Shown here: positions 1 to 7,001 of the stretch, in pieces
Layout of the letters: every line of letters starts with the position of its first letter
Position numbering within the stretch: the stretch's first letter is position 1
Assembly: GCA_024642805.1 (NCBI GenBank)
Contig: JAHEAK010000058.1
Span: 1-14,101, forward strand
Length of the DNA stretch: 14,101 nt
Reading direction: 5' to 3'
Source: Kofleriaceae bacterium
Lineage (GTDB): Bacteria; Myxococcota_A; Polyangia; Haliangiales; Haliangiaceae
The notes under the pieces: model-generated
The model's input: the letters and a program-made list of their open reading frames with translations, nothing else
Database searches by the model: none
Told to the model about the DNA's origin: nothing
Program-made: the position numbers and the translations under genes

Positions 1-2
1 CA

Positions 3-839
3 CGGGGTTGGGGATTTATCAAGGAGGCCTTCGCCATGGCCAAGGACGATCGGGTGCTGCTCAAGCCCTCGGTCTACTCACTTGCCGTTGGCATCCTGTA
101 TTGGATTGCCTGGATCGCCATCGCCATCGGCGCCGACATCGATTTCGAGAGCGGCGGAGGTCAGGCGATTGGCGCCCTGGCCACCTTCGGTTCCTTCGCC
201 ATCTTCTATTTCTTCATGGGCATGACCGTGAACATGGTCGATGTCCACATCAAGGGCGGCAAGCCGAGCCTGAAAGACGCCTACGATGACGCCAAGCAAA
301 ACTTTGTCGCCATTCTCTTCCTAGCGCTGGTATCGACCATCGTCGAGCTCATCTCCAAGGCCGTGCGTCGCGGCTCGCGCGACAGCGAGAGCGCTGGCGC
401 TGCCATCGTCCTGCGCCTCATCGCCTCGATCATCGAGTCGGTGTGGACCGTCATCTCCTTCTTGCTCCTGCCGGCCATCATCATCGAGGACGCATCGCTT
501 GGCGACGCGCTGCGCCGCGTTCGCGACATTTCCAAAGGCAACATCATGCAGATCGCCATCGGCGATGTCGGCGTGCGCATGGTGACCAGCCTCATAGGCT
601 TGCTGGTCTTTGGCCTGCTCTTCGGCATTGGCTACTTCAGCTTCGGCGTCCTCGGCGGCACGGTTGGCACCGTCATCGGCATCGGCGTGGGCGGCACCAT
701 CCTGTGCCTGTACCTGGCCTTCTCGAGCTACCTGCGCATGGCCTACTACACCTGCCTGTACGTCTGGGCGGCTGACATTCTCGACAAGGGCCCTACGGCG
801 CCGGCCCCTCTTCCGCTCGCTCGAGTGCTCAACCGCTAG
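3..839 (+). CDS. DUF6159-like integral membrane protein, 5' partial
   Basis: Multi-pass inner-membrane protein of unknown function. From the internal ATG at 36 it is 267 residues with about six hydrophobic segments (roughly residues 10-32, 47-68, 92-108, 122-150, 180-205 and 207-240) and ends at TAG. The frame stays open to the left edge, and the codons before the ATG read RGWGFIKEAFA, followed by MAKDDRVLLKPSVYS. As I recall the DUF6159 family, proteins start with a pattern like RGW-x-L-x-K-x-SW-x-V-x-x-DK-x-LL-x-x-P-x-x-S, so the real start is probably a few codons outside the window. The ATG at 36 does have an AAGGAGG eight bases upstream, so an internal start cannot be excluded. The PAIIIED segment followed by DALRRVRDI before the last membrane segments also fits the family. 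Family assignment is from memory of its pattern; no function is claimed. Confidence 0.65.
   Translation, partial: RGWGFIKEAFAMAKDDRVLLKPSVYSLAVGILYWIAWIAIAIGADIDFESGGGQAIGALATFGSFAIFYFFMGMTVNMVDVHIKGGKPSLKDAYDDAKQNFVAILFLALVSTIVELISKAVRRGSRDSESAGAAIVLRLIASIIESVWTVISFLLLPAIIIEDASLGDALRRVRDISKGNIMQIAIGDVGVRMVTSLIGLLVFGLLFGIGYFSFGVLGGTVGTVIGIGVGGTILCLYLAFSSYLRMAYYTCLYVWAADILDKGPTAPAPLPLARVLNR
21..27 (+). promoter_or_regulatory. Shine-Dalgarno-like AAGGAGG before ATG 36
   Basis: A near-perfect Shine-Dalgarno core lies eight bases before the ATG at 36. It would normally fix that start, but the same bases also encode IKEA in an open frame that matches the conserved N-terminus of the family. It may therefore be coincidental or support a second, internal start. 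Confidence 0.4.
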
Positions 840-893
840 CCAAGAGCCTGGCCAGCGATGATGCGCGCGGGCAGCGTGTTGCGCTGAACTCGC

Positions 894-1901
894 ATGTGGA
901 CTCCAACCCATCTTCTCGTGCCGGTGTCGACGCTCCAGGTCGACATCGACATGAGCTATCTGCGCGCTCACGAAATCTTGCGCGGACTGGTGCCCGAGGC
1001 GGCTATCCACCATGTTGGCAGCACGGCCATTCCCGAGCTATTGTGCCGCTCCGAGCTCGATATCGAGCTCTTGGTAGCAGGCCAAGAGATCGCCGAGGCC
1101 AACCAGCGGATCGCAAGCGCCAAGGAATTGTCGAGCCTGCCCTTGCCGGTCAAGGTGCGTGTTGGCAACCGGCAGCGCGCCAATGCCGCTCTGTACATTC
1201 GCCAGCGCCTCATCGATGACCCAATCTTGGTCGGAGAGTTTCGCGGGCTGCAAAAGGCTCTGATGCACGAGGTCGGCCGGCCCTACCCCGATGCTAAGCG
1301 CGAGTTCTTCAGCGCGCTGTGGACCGAGAACCGCGAGCAGAGCTCTTTGCAGCCATTGCCCTATCGCATCGAGCTCGCGACCGATCGCTTGATCCTGGTA
1401 TCCGCGCTGGCCTGTGACGGCGCCGCCAAGGCCGCGTATCGCCGGCGCAATCGCGAGCACCTGGCGCCCTTCGCCCCCGAGCAAAGTGAAGCGCAAATGA
1501 CCGAAGAGCACTGGCAAGAGCGCTTTGCACTTCAGCCACAACAACACTGGCGCCAACAAGGGCTAGAGCTTCTGTGCTATCGAAAGAGCGATCTGGAGTT
1601 GGTCGGCTCGATTGGCTTCAGCCGCTTTCAGCGCGGCCCTCTTCAGAGTTGTTCTTTGGGCTACAACATCGATGCGAGCTGCGAGCGCCAGGGACTGATG
1701 ACGGAAGCACTGAACTGCGCGCTTACCTTTGTCTTCAGCACCTTCGGGGTGCATCGCATATGCGCGGCTTACTCGCCAGAGAACCTGCGCAGTGAAGCGC
1801 TGCTAACACGTCTGGGTTTCCGCGTAGAGGGGCACGCGCAGGAGTACATACGGCTCGGGGAACGCTGGGTGGACAGTGTCCTGGTCGCCCTCACGCGCTG
1901 A
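894..1901 (+). CDS. GrpB-like nucleotidyltransferase fused to GNAT N-acetyltransferase
   Basis: Two-domain, 335-residue cytoplasmic protein. Residues 1 to about 145 resemble the GrpB/UPF0157 family of the nucleotidyltransferase fold: HHVGSTAIPEL (39-49) is the GST loop, LDIEL (55-59) holds the acidic pair (Asp56, Glu58), and EFRGLQKAL (115-123) and YPDAKREFFSALW (131-143) match the GrpB C-terminal helices. Residues about 158-333 are a RimJ/RimL-type GNAT domain: IELATDRLIL start, LGYNID, acetyl-CoA loop CERQGLMTEAL (263-273), then GVHRICAAYSPENLRSEALLTRLGF and the final GERWVDSVLVAL. The usual N-terminal YDPxW block of GrpB is not recognisable. The ATG at 894 is used because the upstream ATGs at 858 and 861 run into TGA; no clear ribosome site precedes it. 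It follows the membrane protein by 54 bases on the same strand. Substrates are unknown; aminoglycoside or small-molecule modification is only a possibility. Confidence 0.8.
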   Translation: MWTPTHLLVPVSTLQVDIDMSYLRAHEILRGLVPEAAIHHVGSTAIPELLCRSELDIELLVAGQEIAEANQRIASAKELSSLPLPVKVRVGNRQRANAALYIRQRLIDDPILVGEFRGLQKALMHEVGRPYPDAKREFFSALWTENREQSSLQPLPYRIELATDRLILVSALACDGAAKAAYRRRNREHLAPFAPEQSEAQMTEEHWQERFALQPQQHWRQQGLELLCYRKSDLELVGSIGFSRFQRGPLQSCSLGYNIDASCERQGLMTEALNCALTFVFSTFGVHRICAAYSPENLRSEALLTRLGFRVEGHAQEYIRLGERWVDSVLVALTR

Positions 1902-2017
1902 AGCGCACGTTTCTGGGGCTGCCGACATGCGCGCTACACTCACACCCCACCGTCTGCAGCTCCGTGTCGAAGCCCACCAGGACGCACCAGGGCTCCCGCA
2001 CATGGCATACTTCATCG

Positions 2018-3568
2018 GTGAGCTCCGCGCGCAAGGCTGACAAGCAATCGCCCGTCCTCGCCTTGGCCTTGGCCTGGGCGGCATCCTTCTCCTGTGGCGG
2101 CAACGAGAGCAATGCCAACAAGGGCGATGGTGGCACGGGCCCAGGTGGCAATGCCGATGCCGGCGAGCTCGGAGTTCCCGAGGCTCGCTGCCAGGCACCT
2201 GCGCTCTACGATGTCAGCTCGCCGACTTCGACCGTCGGCGATGGCACTGCTGCCAGTTGCACCGCCGAGGCCTTGCAAAGCGCAGCCGCGCAGGGCGGCA
2301 TCATCGTCTTCGATTGCGGCCCAGATCCCATCACCATCGCCGTTGACTCGACCATCGTCGTCACGGAAGAAACCGTGATCGATGGCGGCGGTTTGGTAAG
2401 CTTGAGCGGCGGCAACAGCGCGCGCATTCTGTACCTCGACTCCGGCTACGACACGCCGACGCCACGCCTGGTCGTGCAGCGCCTCAACTTCCTGGACGGC
2501 CAGGCACCTTCGGGCGGCGAGGACACCGCCCAGGGCGGCGGCGCGATCTACCGCGATGGTGGCAGTCTGACGGTTATAGACTCGAACTTCACCGGCAACC
2601 ACGCGCCCTCCCCTGGTCAAGACATCGCCGGTGGCGCCATCTACGCCTTTGGTGGTGGCGACACCATCATCGTCGGTAGCACCTTTAGCGGCAACGAGGC
2701 CAGCGACGGTGGTGCCATTGGCAGCCTCAACGGTGACCTCAGCATCATCAACAGTACCCTCATCGGCAACGCGGCCACCGGCACCGATGGCAATCCAGGC
2801 AACGGCGGCGCCGGCGGTGCCGTGTACATGGATGGCTCCGGCGAGGCGACCAACCTGTGTGGCGTCACCATCGCCAACAACAGCGCTGGTGCCATTGGCG
2901 GCGGCTTCTTTCGAGTTTCCAACACACACACAGGCAGCTTTGCCATGGACCGATCGAGCGTGGATGACAACCGCGTCACCGCAAGCGACTCGGGGAATGC
3001 CGGCGGCCTGTACCTGGAGGGCTTGAGCCTGTCCATCACCAATAGCACGGTCTCGCGCAACTCGGCCTTCTACAACGGCGGCGTGTGGATCAACATCAGT
3101 CAGGCGACCCTGAGCAACTCGACCATCGCCGAGAACATCGCAACCGGCAGCAACGGCGGCGGCATGTGGCTTGGCAACGAGGTGACCGGCAGCATCACCA
3201 ACTGCACCATCGCCAACAACCACTCCATCGCCGATGGCCAGGTCGCGGGCGGCATCTTCGGTGACGGTCTCACCTTGCGCAACACCATCGTCGCAGGCAA
3301 TACGGCTATGTACACACCCACCTGTAATGTGTCGCGAAGCGATGGCAGCGGCAACTTGCAGTGGCCCGACGGAGCGCTTTGCACTGACGCCCCGCTCATT
3401 GCGGATCCTCTCTTGGGCGATTTGAGCGCTCAGGAAGGCGACACGGAGGTGCTGATGCCAGCAGCCACCAGTCCTGCAATCGGATTGGGCAGCGATTGTC
3501 CTGCCAGTGATCAGCTCGGCAAGCCACGTCCGCAGCCCTGTACCGCGGGCGCCGTCGAAGCCCTCTGA
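2018..3568 (+). CDS. Exported parallel beta-helix lipoprotein (choice-of-anchor Q / polymorphic-repeat type)
   Basis: Secreted, probably lipid-anchored protein of 516 residues. From the GTG at 2018 the N-terminus has a basic stretch (ARKADK), a hydrophobic run (VLALALAWAASF) and a Cys in SFSCGG, a weak lipobox. A GTG at 1964 is an alternative that lengthens the basic region by 18 residues; neither has a clear ribosome site. After a Gly/Asn-rich linker comes a right-handed beta-helix. At least nine coils begin with GG plus an aliphatic or aromatic residue (GGAIYRDGG, GGAIYAFGG, GGAIGSLNG, GGAVYMDGS, GGFFRVSN, GGLYLEG, GGVWIN, GGMWLGN, GGIFGDG), each followed by an S/T-T/N-x-x-x-N-x-A turn. The C-terminus, CPASDQLGKPRPQPC, matches the ending of choice-of-anchor Q proteins. 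Likely a surface adhesion or carbohydrate-interacting protein; no catalytic motif was seen. Confidence 0.85.
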   Translation: MSSARKADKQSPVLALALAWAASFSCGGNESNANKGDGGTGPGGNADAGELGVPEARCQAPALYDVSSPTSTVGDGTAASCTAEALQSAAAQGGIIVFDCGPDPITIAVDSTIVVTEETVIDGGGLVSLSGGNSARILYLDSGYDTPTPRLVVQRLNFLDGQAPSGGEDTAQGGGAIYRDGGSLTVIDSNFTGNHAPSPGQDIAGGAIYAFGGGDTIIVGSTFSGNEASDGGAIGSLNGDLSIINSTLIGNAATGTDGNPGNGGAGGAVYMDGSGEATNLCGVTIANNSAGAIGGGFFRVSNTHTGSFAMDRSSVDDNRVTASDSGNAGGLYLEGLSLSITNSTVSRNSAFYNGGVWINISQATLSNSTIAENIATGSNGGGMWLGNEVTGSITNCTIANNHSIADGQVAGGIFGDGLTLRNTIVAGNTAMYTPTCNVSRSDGSGNLQWPDGALCTDAPLIADPLLGDLSAQEGDTEVLMPAATSPAIGLGSDCPASDQLGKPRPQPCTAGAVEAL

Positions 3569-3581
3569 GCCGCGCCCAGAG
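3563..3581. terminator. Weak hairpin between convergent genes
   Basis: CTCTG (3563-3567) and CAGAG (3577-3581) can pair around a nine-base loop and are followed by a loosely T-rich stretch. It lies at the end of the beta-helix gene and just before the end of the convergent cytochrome gene. The stem is only five pairs, so this is a candidate only. Confidence 0.2.
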
Positions 3582-3596
3582 CGTGCCTTTCTTACT

Positions 3597-4256
3597 CTAG
3601 TGCTTGCCGTAGTCGAGGGCCTCGCCCTTGCTCTGAGCGAAGATGTAGGCTTCCAGTGCTCGCATGCGCGGATCATCTGGCTCCATGGCTGGTGCTCGCA
3701 CCGGATTGATGAGGCACCAGTTGATCATATCGCGCAGCAAGATGGTGCGACCCAATTGCACCTGAAACTTCGGATAGGTGGCCGGGTGGGTGTTAGCAGC
3801 GTCGGGATGGCACATGTCGCAGGACACACCCACGCTCGTGCCCAGCTCGTCACCAGAGTGAAAGATGCGTGCACCTGCCAGCACCAGAGCGTCCGTCTCG
3901 AGCTTCCAGGTCAGCACTTCCTGCGCGCTAAATCGACCGTAGGTCTGGCCCTCATCCTGGCCGCCCTTCACATAGACCATCGCGCTGTTGTCAGCCGAGC
4001 CAGGGATATTGGGATGCGCGCTGCGGACCTCCTCTTGCCAATCGCGATCTTCATGGTCGCGCTGCCATTGCGCCAGGAGCGAGTTCGCCAGCGCTTGCCC
4101 CGTGAGATCAGGCGGGTCCTCCTTGGCCTCACTCGGGTCGTCTAGCTTACTCGTCGGCTGGCTCGAACCATTGCCAGCAGCTCCACCGCAGGCTGTGAAA
4201 GCCGCGCAGGCCGCGACGAGATGCAAGGCTGGGATCGATGCGTTGGTGCGCTTCAT
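3597..4256 (-). CDS. Mono-heme cytochrome c lipoprotein, SoxA/TsdA-like
   Basis: Periplasmic electron carrier of 219 residues, last gene of the three-gene operon. The signal peptide has a basic start (MKR) and ends in a lipobox-like FTAC with Cys23, followed by a Gly/Ser/acidic linker. The single heme site is CDMCH (Cys146, Cys149, His150). Downstream, LLRDMINWC (173-181) and the DDPRMRALEAYI region resemble the end of SoxA/TsdA cytochromes, where RIxxC supplies a cysteine heme ligand, so Cys181 is a candidate axial ligand; Met191 or Met198 are alternatives. An AGGAAGAAGAG tract precedes the ATG. The gene starts 24 bases after the phosphoesterase stop. It is likely the redox partner of the di-heme peroxidase encoded at the head of the operon (inference). 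The family match is moderate; the heme motif and export signal are clear. Confidence 0.82.
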   Translation of the reverse strand: MKRTNASIPALHLVAACAAFTACGGAAGNGSSQPTSKLDDPSEAKEDPPDLTGQALANSLLAQWQRDHEDRDWQEEVRSAHPNIPGSADNSAMVYVKGGQDEGQTYGRFSAQEVLTWKLETDALVLAGARIFHSGDELGTSVGVSCDMCHPDAANTHPATYPKFQVQLGRTILLRDMINWCLINPVRAPAMEPDDPRMRALEAYIFAQSKGEALDYGKH

Positions 4257-4280
4257 GCTGCTCTTCTTCCTGGCAAAGGA

Positions 4281-5396
4281 TCAGTAGCTCCCGCGGGTCG
4301 TTGCCGGCGGGCGGTCCTTCTTGCCCTGCGACTTGAGGTAGCTTGCTGGTACCGTGATCGGGTTGCGATTCCACAGTCGGTAGACCTTGTCCACCAGGCC
4401 ATCGGGATGCACATAGATCTCGCCATCGCCGCAGCCGTCGGAAGGATTGAAGGGATCGGGACGATCCATTTGAATAGTCAGCTCTGGCAAGCCCTGGGGC
4501 GCATAGGGCCAGGGCCAGGCCGTCGACAGTAGGCCATGGAAATCGATGTTTCCGATGTGATTGCTGAGCACTTGGTGGGTGTGCCCGTGGATTACGGTGA
4601 CCTTCTTGAAGCGCTGCAAGATGGCTTGCACTTCATCGGCGTCATCGGTCCAGAAGTTCCAGTTCTTGTACAGCTTGTACAGTGGCGAGTGGGAGAAGAC
4701 CACCAGGGGCTGATCGCTCTTGAAGGCGCTGAGATCTTTTTCGAGCCACTTGCGCTGCTCGGCACCGACCGTGAAGGAGCGCTGATTGTGATTGTCGAGG
4801 CCGGCCACCGTTCGCATGCGCTCCATCGGCGAGAGACCACGCGGGGTCCAGAAATCCTCCTCGATAACGCTGTTGAGCACGACGAAGTGAACGCCCTTGA
4901 GGTCGAACGAATAGGTCGGCGCGCCGAAAAGCTCTTGCCACTTCTCGCCCATGTCCAGATACCAGTCGTGCTCGCCGACCATCATGCGCACCGGAGCCTT
5001 GACCTCCTTGAGGATCTGCGCGCCCAGTTCCAGTTCCTCTGCCTGGCCAAGCTGCGCCAGATCGCCGCCGTAAAACACAAAGTCGGGCTGCGGATCGAGC
5101 TTATTGACATCGTCAACAGCGCGCAGGATCGAGCGCACGAAGCGATCGTTGAGCTCGGTCCTGTACAAATGCGAGTCCGAGATATACGCGATGCGCAGGT
5201 CCTTGCCAGGCCCCGCCGCCCTGGCGATGCGAATGGGAGAGAAGGAGTGTGGCGTCATGCCGCTAACCACGGCCGCCGCTGCCGCCGCGCTCGACACGCG
5301 CAGGAAGGAGCGGCGATCGAGGTTGTGGAGACCTCGGAAGAGTTGCTCTCGCTCTTCCATGTACCGGGTCTCGATGCTCTTGGGTGTCTTACTCAT
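4281..5396 (-). CDS. Tat-exported calcineurin-like metallophosphoesterase
   Basis: Predicted binuclear metal phosphoesterase of 371 residues, exported folded by the Tat pathway: NLDRRSFLRVSS (25-36, Arg28-Arg29) precedes an Ala-rich hydrophobic stretch and a likely cleavage site after ARA near residue 61. Metal motifs occur in the family order: SDSH (Asp74, His76), GGD (Asp112), GEHD (141-144), FSHSPLY (His236) and HGHTH (270-274). The third motif is GEHD rather than the usual GNH[DE], replacing the metal-bridging Asn by Glu142. Middle gene of the operon: its AGGA ribosome site overlaps the TAG stop of the peroxidase gene (TAGGA), with nine bases between the two frames, so translation is probably coupled. 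Substrate unknown; a phosphomonoester, phosphodiester or nucleotide are all possible. The domain is secure, the role is not. Confidence 0.9.
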   Translation of the reverse strand: MSKTPKSIETRYMEEREQLFRGLHNLDRRSFLRVSSAAAAAAVVSGMTPHSFSPIRIARAAGPGKDLRIAYISDSHLYRTELNDRFVRSILRAVDDVNKLDPQPDFVFYGGDLAQLGQAEELELGAQILKEVKAPVRMMVGEHDWYLDMGEKWQELFGAPTYSFDLKGVHFVVLNSVIEEDFWTPRGLSPMERMRTVAGLDNHNQRSFTVGAEQRKWLEKDLSAFKSDQPLVVFSHSPLYKLYKNWNFWTDDADEVQAILQRFKKVTVIHGHTHQVLSNHIGNIDFHGLLSTAWPWPYAPQGLPELTIQMDRPDPFNPSDGCGDGEIYVHPDGLVDKVYRLWNRNPITVPASYLKSQGKKDRPPATTRGSY

Positions 5397-5402
5397 GCGA
5401 TG

Positions 5403-5406
5403 TCCT
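5403..5406 (-). promoter_or_regulatory. Ribosome site AGGA overlapping upstream stop codon
   Basis: On the minus strand the peroxidase stop TAG and the AGGA share bases (TAGGA), six bases before the phosphoesterase ATG. This arrangement suggests translational coupling of the two genes. Confidence 0.5.
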
Positions 5407-6787
5407 AGTTGCGCTGGTCGAAGGGAATCTTCTTGCGGGTGGCAAGCTCGGTGTCGCGATTGGGGCGACTCTCCTTGGAGAGAGCTCGCTGTCGCTGCAT
5501 CTCCGCTGCGTTGAGAGCCGAGAAGCGCGTGTCGGTCATGGCAAAGAGCAGCGCTACCAGGTCATCGATTTCCGATTCGGAAAGATCCAGCGCTTCGATG
5601 CCGCCATCGAGATAGGCGTTGGCCTCGCCGCCCTTATTGTAGTGATCGATAACGTCCCACAAGCTCGCCATAGAGCCATCGTGCATATAGGGCCCCGTAA
5701 TGCCGACATTGCGCAACTGTGGGCTTCGGAAGGCGCCAATATCAGAATAATTCTTTGTCACCATGAAGCGACCGAGCTCCGAGAAGTCGGTGGCAACAGC
5801 AAGCTCCTCGAGCTTGGACTGGGTTGGGTCTTGCTTCAGCGCCCGCAGCGCCTCCACGGCCAGCGCCTCGAAGTTCTGATGTTTGGCGGCCACACCGATG
5901 TTGTGAAAACGCCCGTCGCTGCCAATGGGGTTGACTGGATTGAGAGGGTGGCAGGCGACGCAGCGCGCTTTGCCGTTGAAGAGCAGCCAACCGCGCTGGG
6001 CGTCGGGCCCGAAATCCTGGTGCTTTTCCGGGTTCGCGCTCTGCTTCTTGCTGGCGAGAAAGGCATCGAGGGGCGCGTCAAGAAAGATGAGGGTGCGTTC
6101 GAAGGCACCAATCGCTCGCCCGATGTCGCCATAGTTCGGATCGCTGCCGTAGGCCGCCTGAAAGAGTCGGCGATACTCCGGATCGCCAGCGATGGCCATC
6201 GCCGCCGCCTCCCCACTGGCAAAGCCCATTTCGATGGGATTGATGATGGGCATGCGCGCCTGGTCCTCGACACTGGCCTCGCGGCCATCCCAAAATTGCG
6301 AGCTCAAGAGCGCGGCATTCATCGTGGTCGGCGCGTTGCGCTTGCCCTCTTGCCCGCCGATACCCTCCGAGGTCTTGCGAAGATCTGTAAAGGCGCGGGT
6401 GACATCGTGGCAGGTTGCGCAAGCCACCGTGTTGTCCTTGGACAAACGGGTATCAAAGTAGAGTTTCTTGCCGAGCTCCACACGCACGGCGCTGAGCGCG
6501 TTATCGCTTGGTGTGAGCGACTGCCACATCCTTCGGTCGACCCGAGCGGGTGGCTCCTCCGGCGAGACTAACGCTCGCAGTGGCTCCAGGCGCTCGAGCT
6601 GTGTGCTCATGGCGGCGGCTCCATGCAGCCCTGCTTGCGCTTGCGGGTCGGCAGAAGCGCTGTGCGAGCAGCCAAGGGCGAGCAGTGAGGCAGCGAGCCA
6701 AGGCAGGACCCGGCCAGCGTTGCCAGCACTGCCATGCTCTTTCTCTCGGCAACCAAGGAGCGCGCGTCTACGGGCGGGAGCCTGCAC
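5405..6787 (-). CDS. Di-heme cytochrome c peroxidase (MauG/CcpA family), lipoprotein
   Basis: Periplasmic di-heme enzyme of 460 residues from the GTG at 6787. Two heme sites are visible: CATCH (Cys123-His127) and CVACH (Cys276-His280). Family blocks are intact: GKKLYFDTRLS, FTD after the first heme, NAPTTMNAAL, FWDGREAS, NPIEMG, GAFRSPQLRNVGITGPYMHDGS with Met368 as likely ligand of the second heme, and LWDVIDHYNKGG. Members reduce hydrogen peroxide or oxidise protein or metabolite partners. The hydrophobic run VLPWLAASLLALGC (27-40) ends in a good lipobox, but no ATG sits close to it. Alternatives are ATG 6838 (477 residues) and ATG 6943 (512). An ATG at 6735 in another frame has purines upstream and would give a compact signal if one base were inserted before the hydrophobic run. 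First gene of the operon. Confidence 0.9.
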   Translation of the reverse strand: MQAPARRRALLGCREKEHGSAGNAGRVLPWLAASLLALGCSHSASADPQAQAGLHGAAAMSTQLERLEPLRALVSPEEPPARVDRRMWQSLTPSDNALSAVRVELGKKLYFDTRLSKDNTVACATCHDVTRAFTDLRKTSEGIGGQEGKRNAPTTMNAALLSSQFWDGREASVEDQARMPIINPIEMGFASGEAAAMAIAGDPEYRRLFQAAYGSDPNYGDIGRAIGAFERTLIFLDAPLDAFLASKKQSANPEKHQDFGPDAQRGWLLFNGKARCVACHPLNPVNPIGSDGRFHNIGVAAKHQNFEALAVEALRALKQDPTQSKLEELAVATDFSELGRFMVTKNYSDIGAFRSPQLRNVGITGPYMHDGSMASLWDVIDHYNKGGEANAYLDGGIEALDLSESEIDDLVALLFAMTDTRFSALNAAEMQRQRALSKESRPNRDTELATRKKIPFDQRN

Positions 6788-6924
6788 GAGGCTGGCGACT
6801 CCGAGGCATGTCGATCGATTCGTCTCCGTCACCGGCATGCTGGTTTGCAAAGAGGGGGCCCAGTGCCAAGACTGGCAGGGAGTGCACAGGGAGCGTGCAC
6901 CCAGGTAGCCGTCGCGCGTGGGTT

Positions 6925-6940
6925 TTCGCAGCGCTGCGAA
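6925..6940. promoter_or_regulatory. Perfect 16-bp palindrome in divergent intergenic gap
   Basis: TTCGCAGC is followed directly by its reverse complement GCTGCGAA, with no spacer. It lies between the divergent peroxidase operon and flippase gene, where a dimeric repressor or activator site would be expected. No regulator gene is visible next to it. One such site could occur by chance in a window of this size, so only its position supports a regulatory reading. Confidence 0.35.
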
Positions 6941-7001
6941 CAATTCGTCAGCCTGCGTGTGGCTCTTGCTGGCCCTCTCACCAGGACAAACAGCGAATCA
7001 C

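Noticed and set aside
1935..1940. TACACT as a -10 box before the beta-helix gene
   Set aside because: No -35 hexamer of any quality at the right distance; too weak to list as a feature.
2012..3676. Long minus-strand ORF (554 codons) opposite the beta-helix gene
   Set aside because: Low-complexity Ala/Val/Gly/Asp composition typical of an antisense shadow in GC-rich DNA; the plus strand has clear beta-helix coils and an export signal.
5384..6571. Plus-strand ORF of 395 codons opposite the peroxidase gene
   Set aside because: No recognisable motif, and it overlaps a gene with two heme sites and many family blocks.
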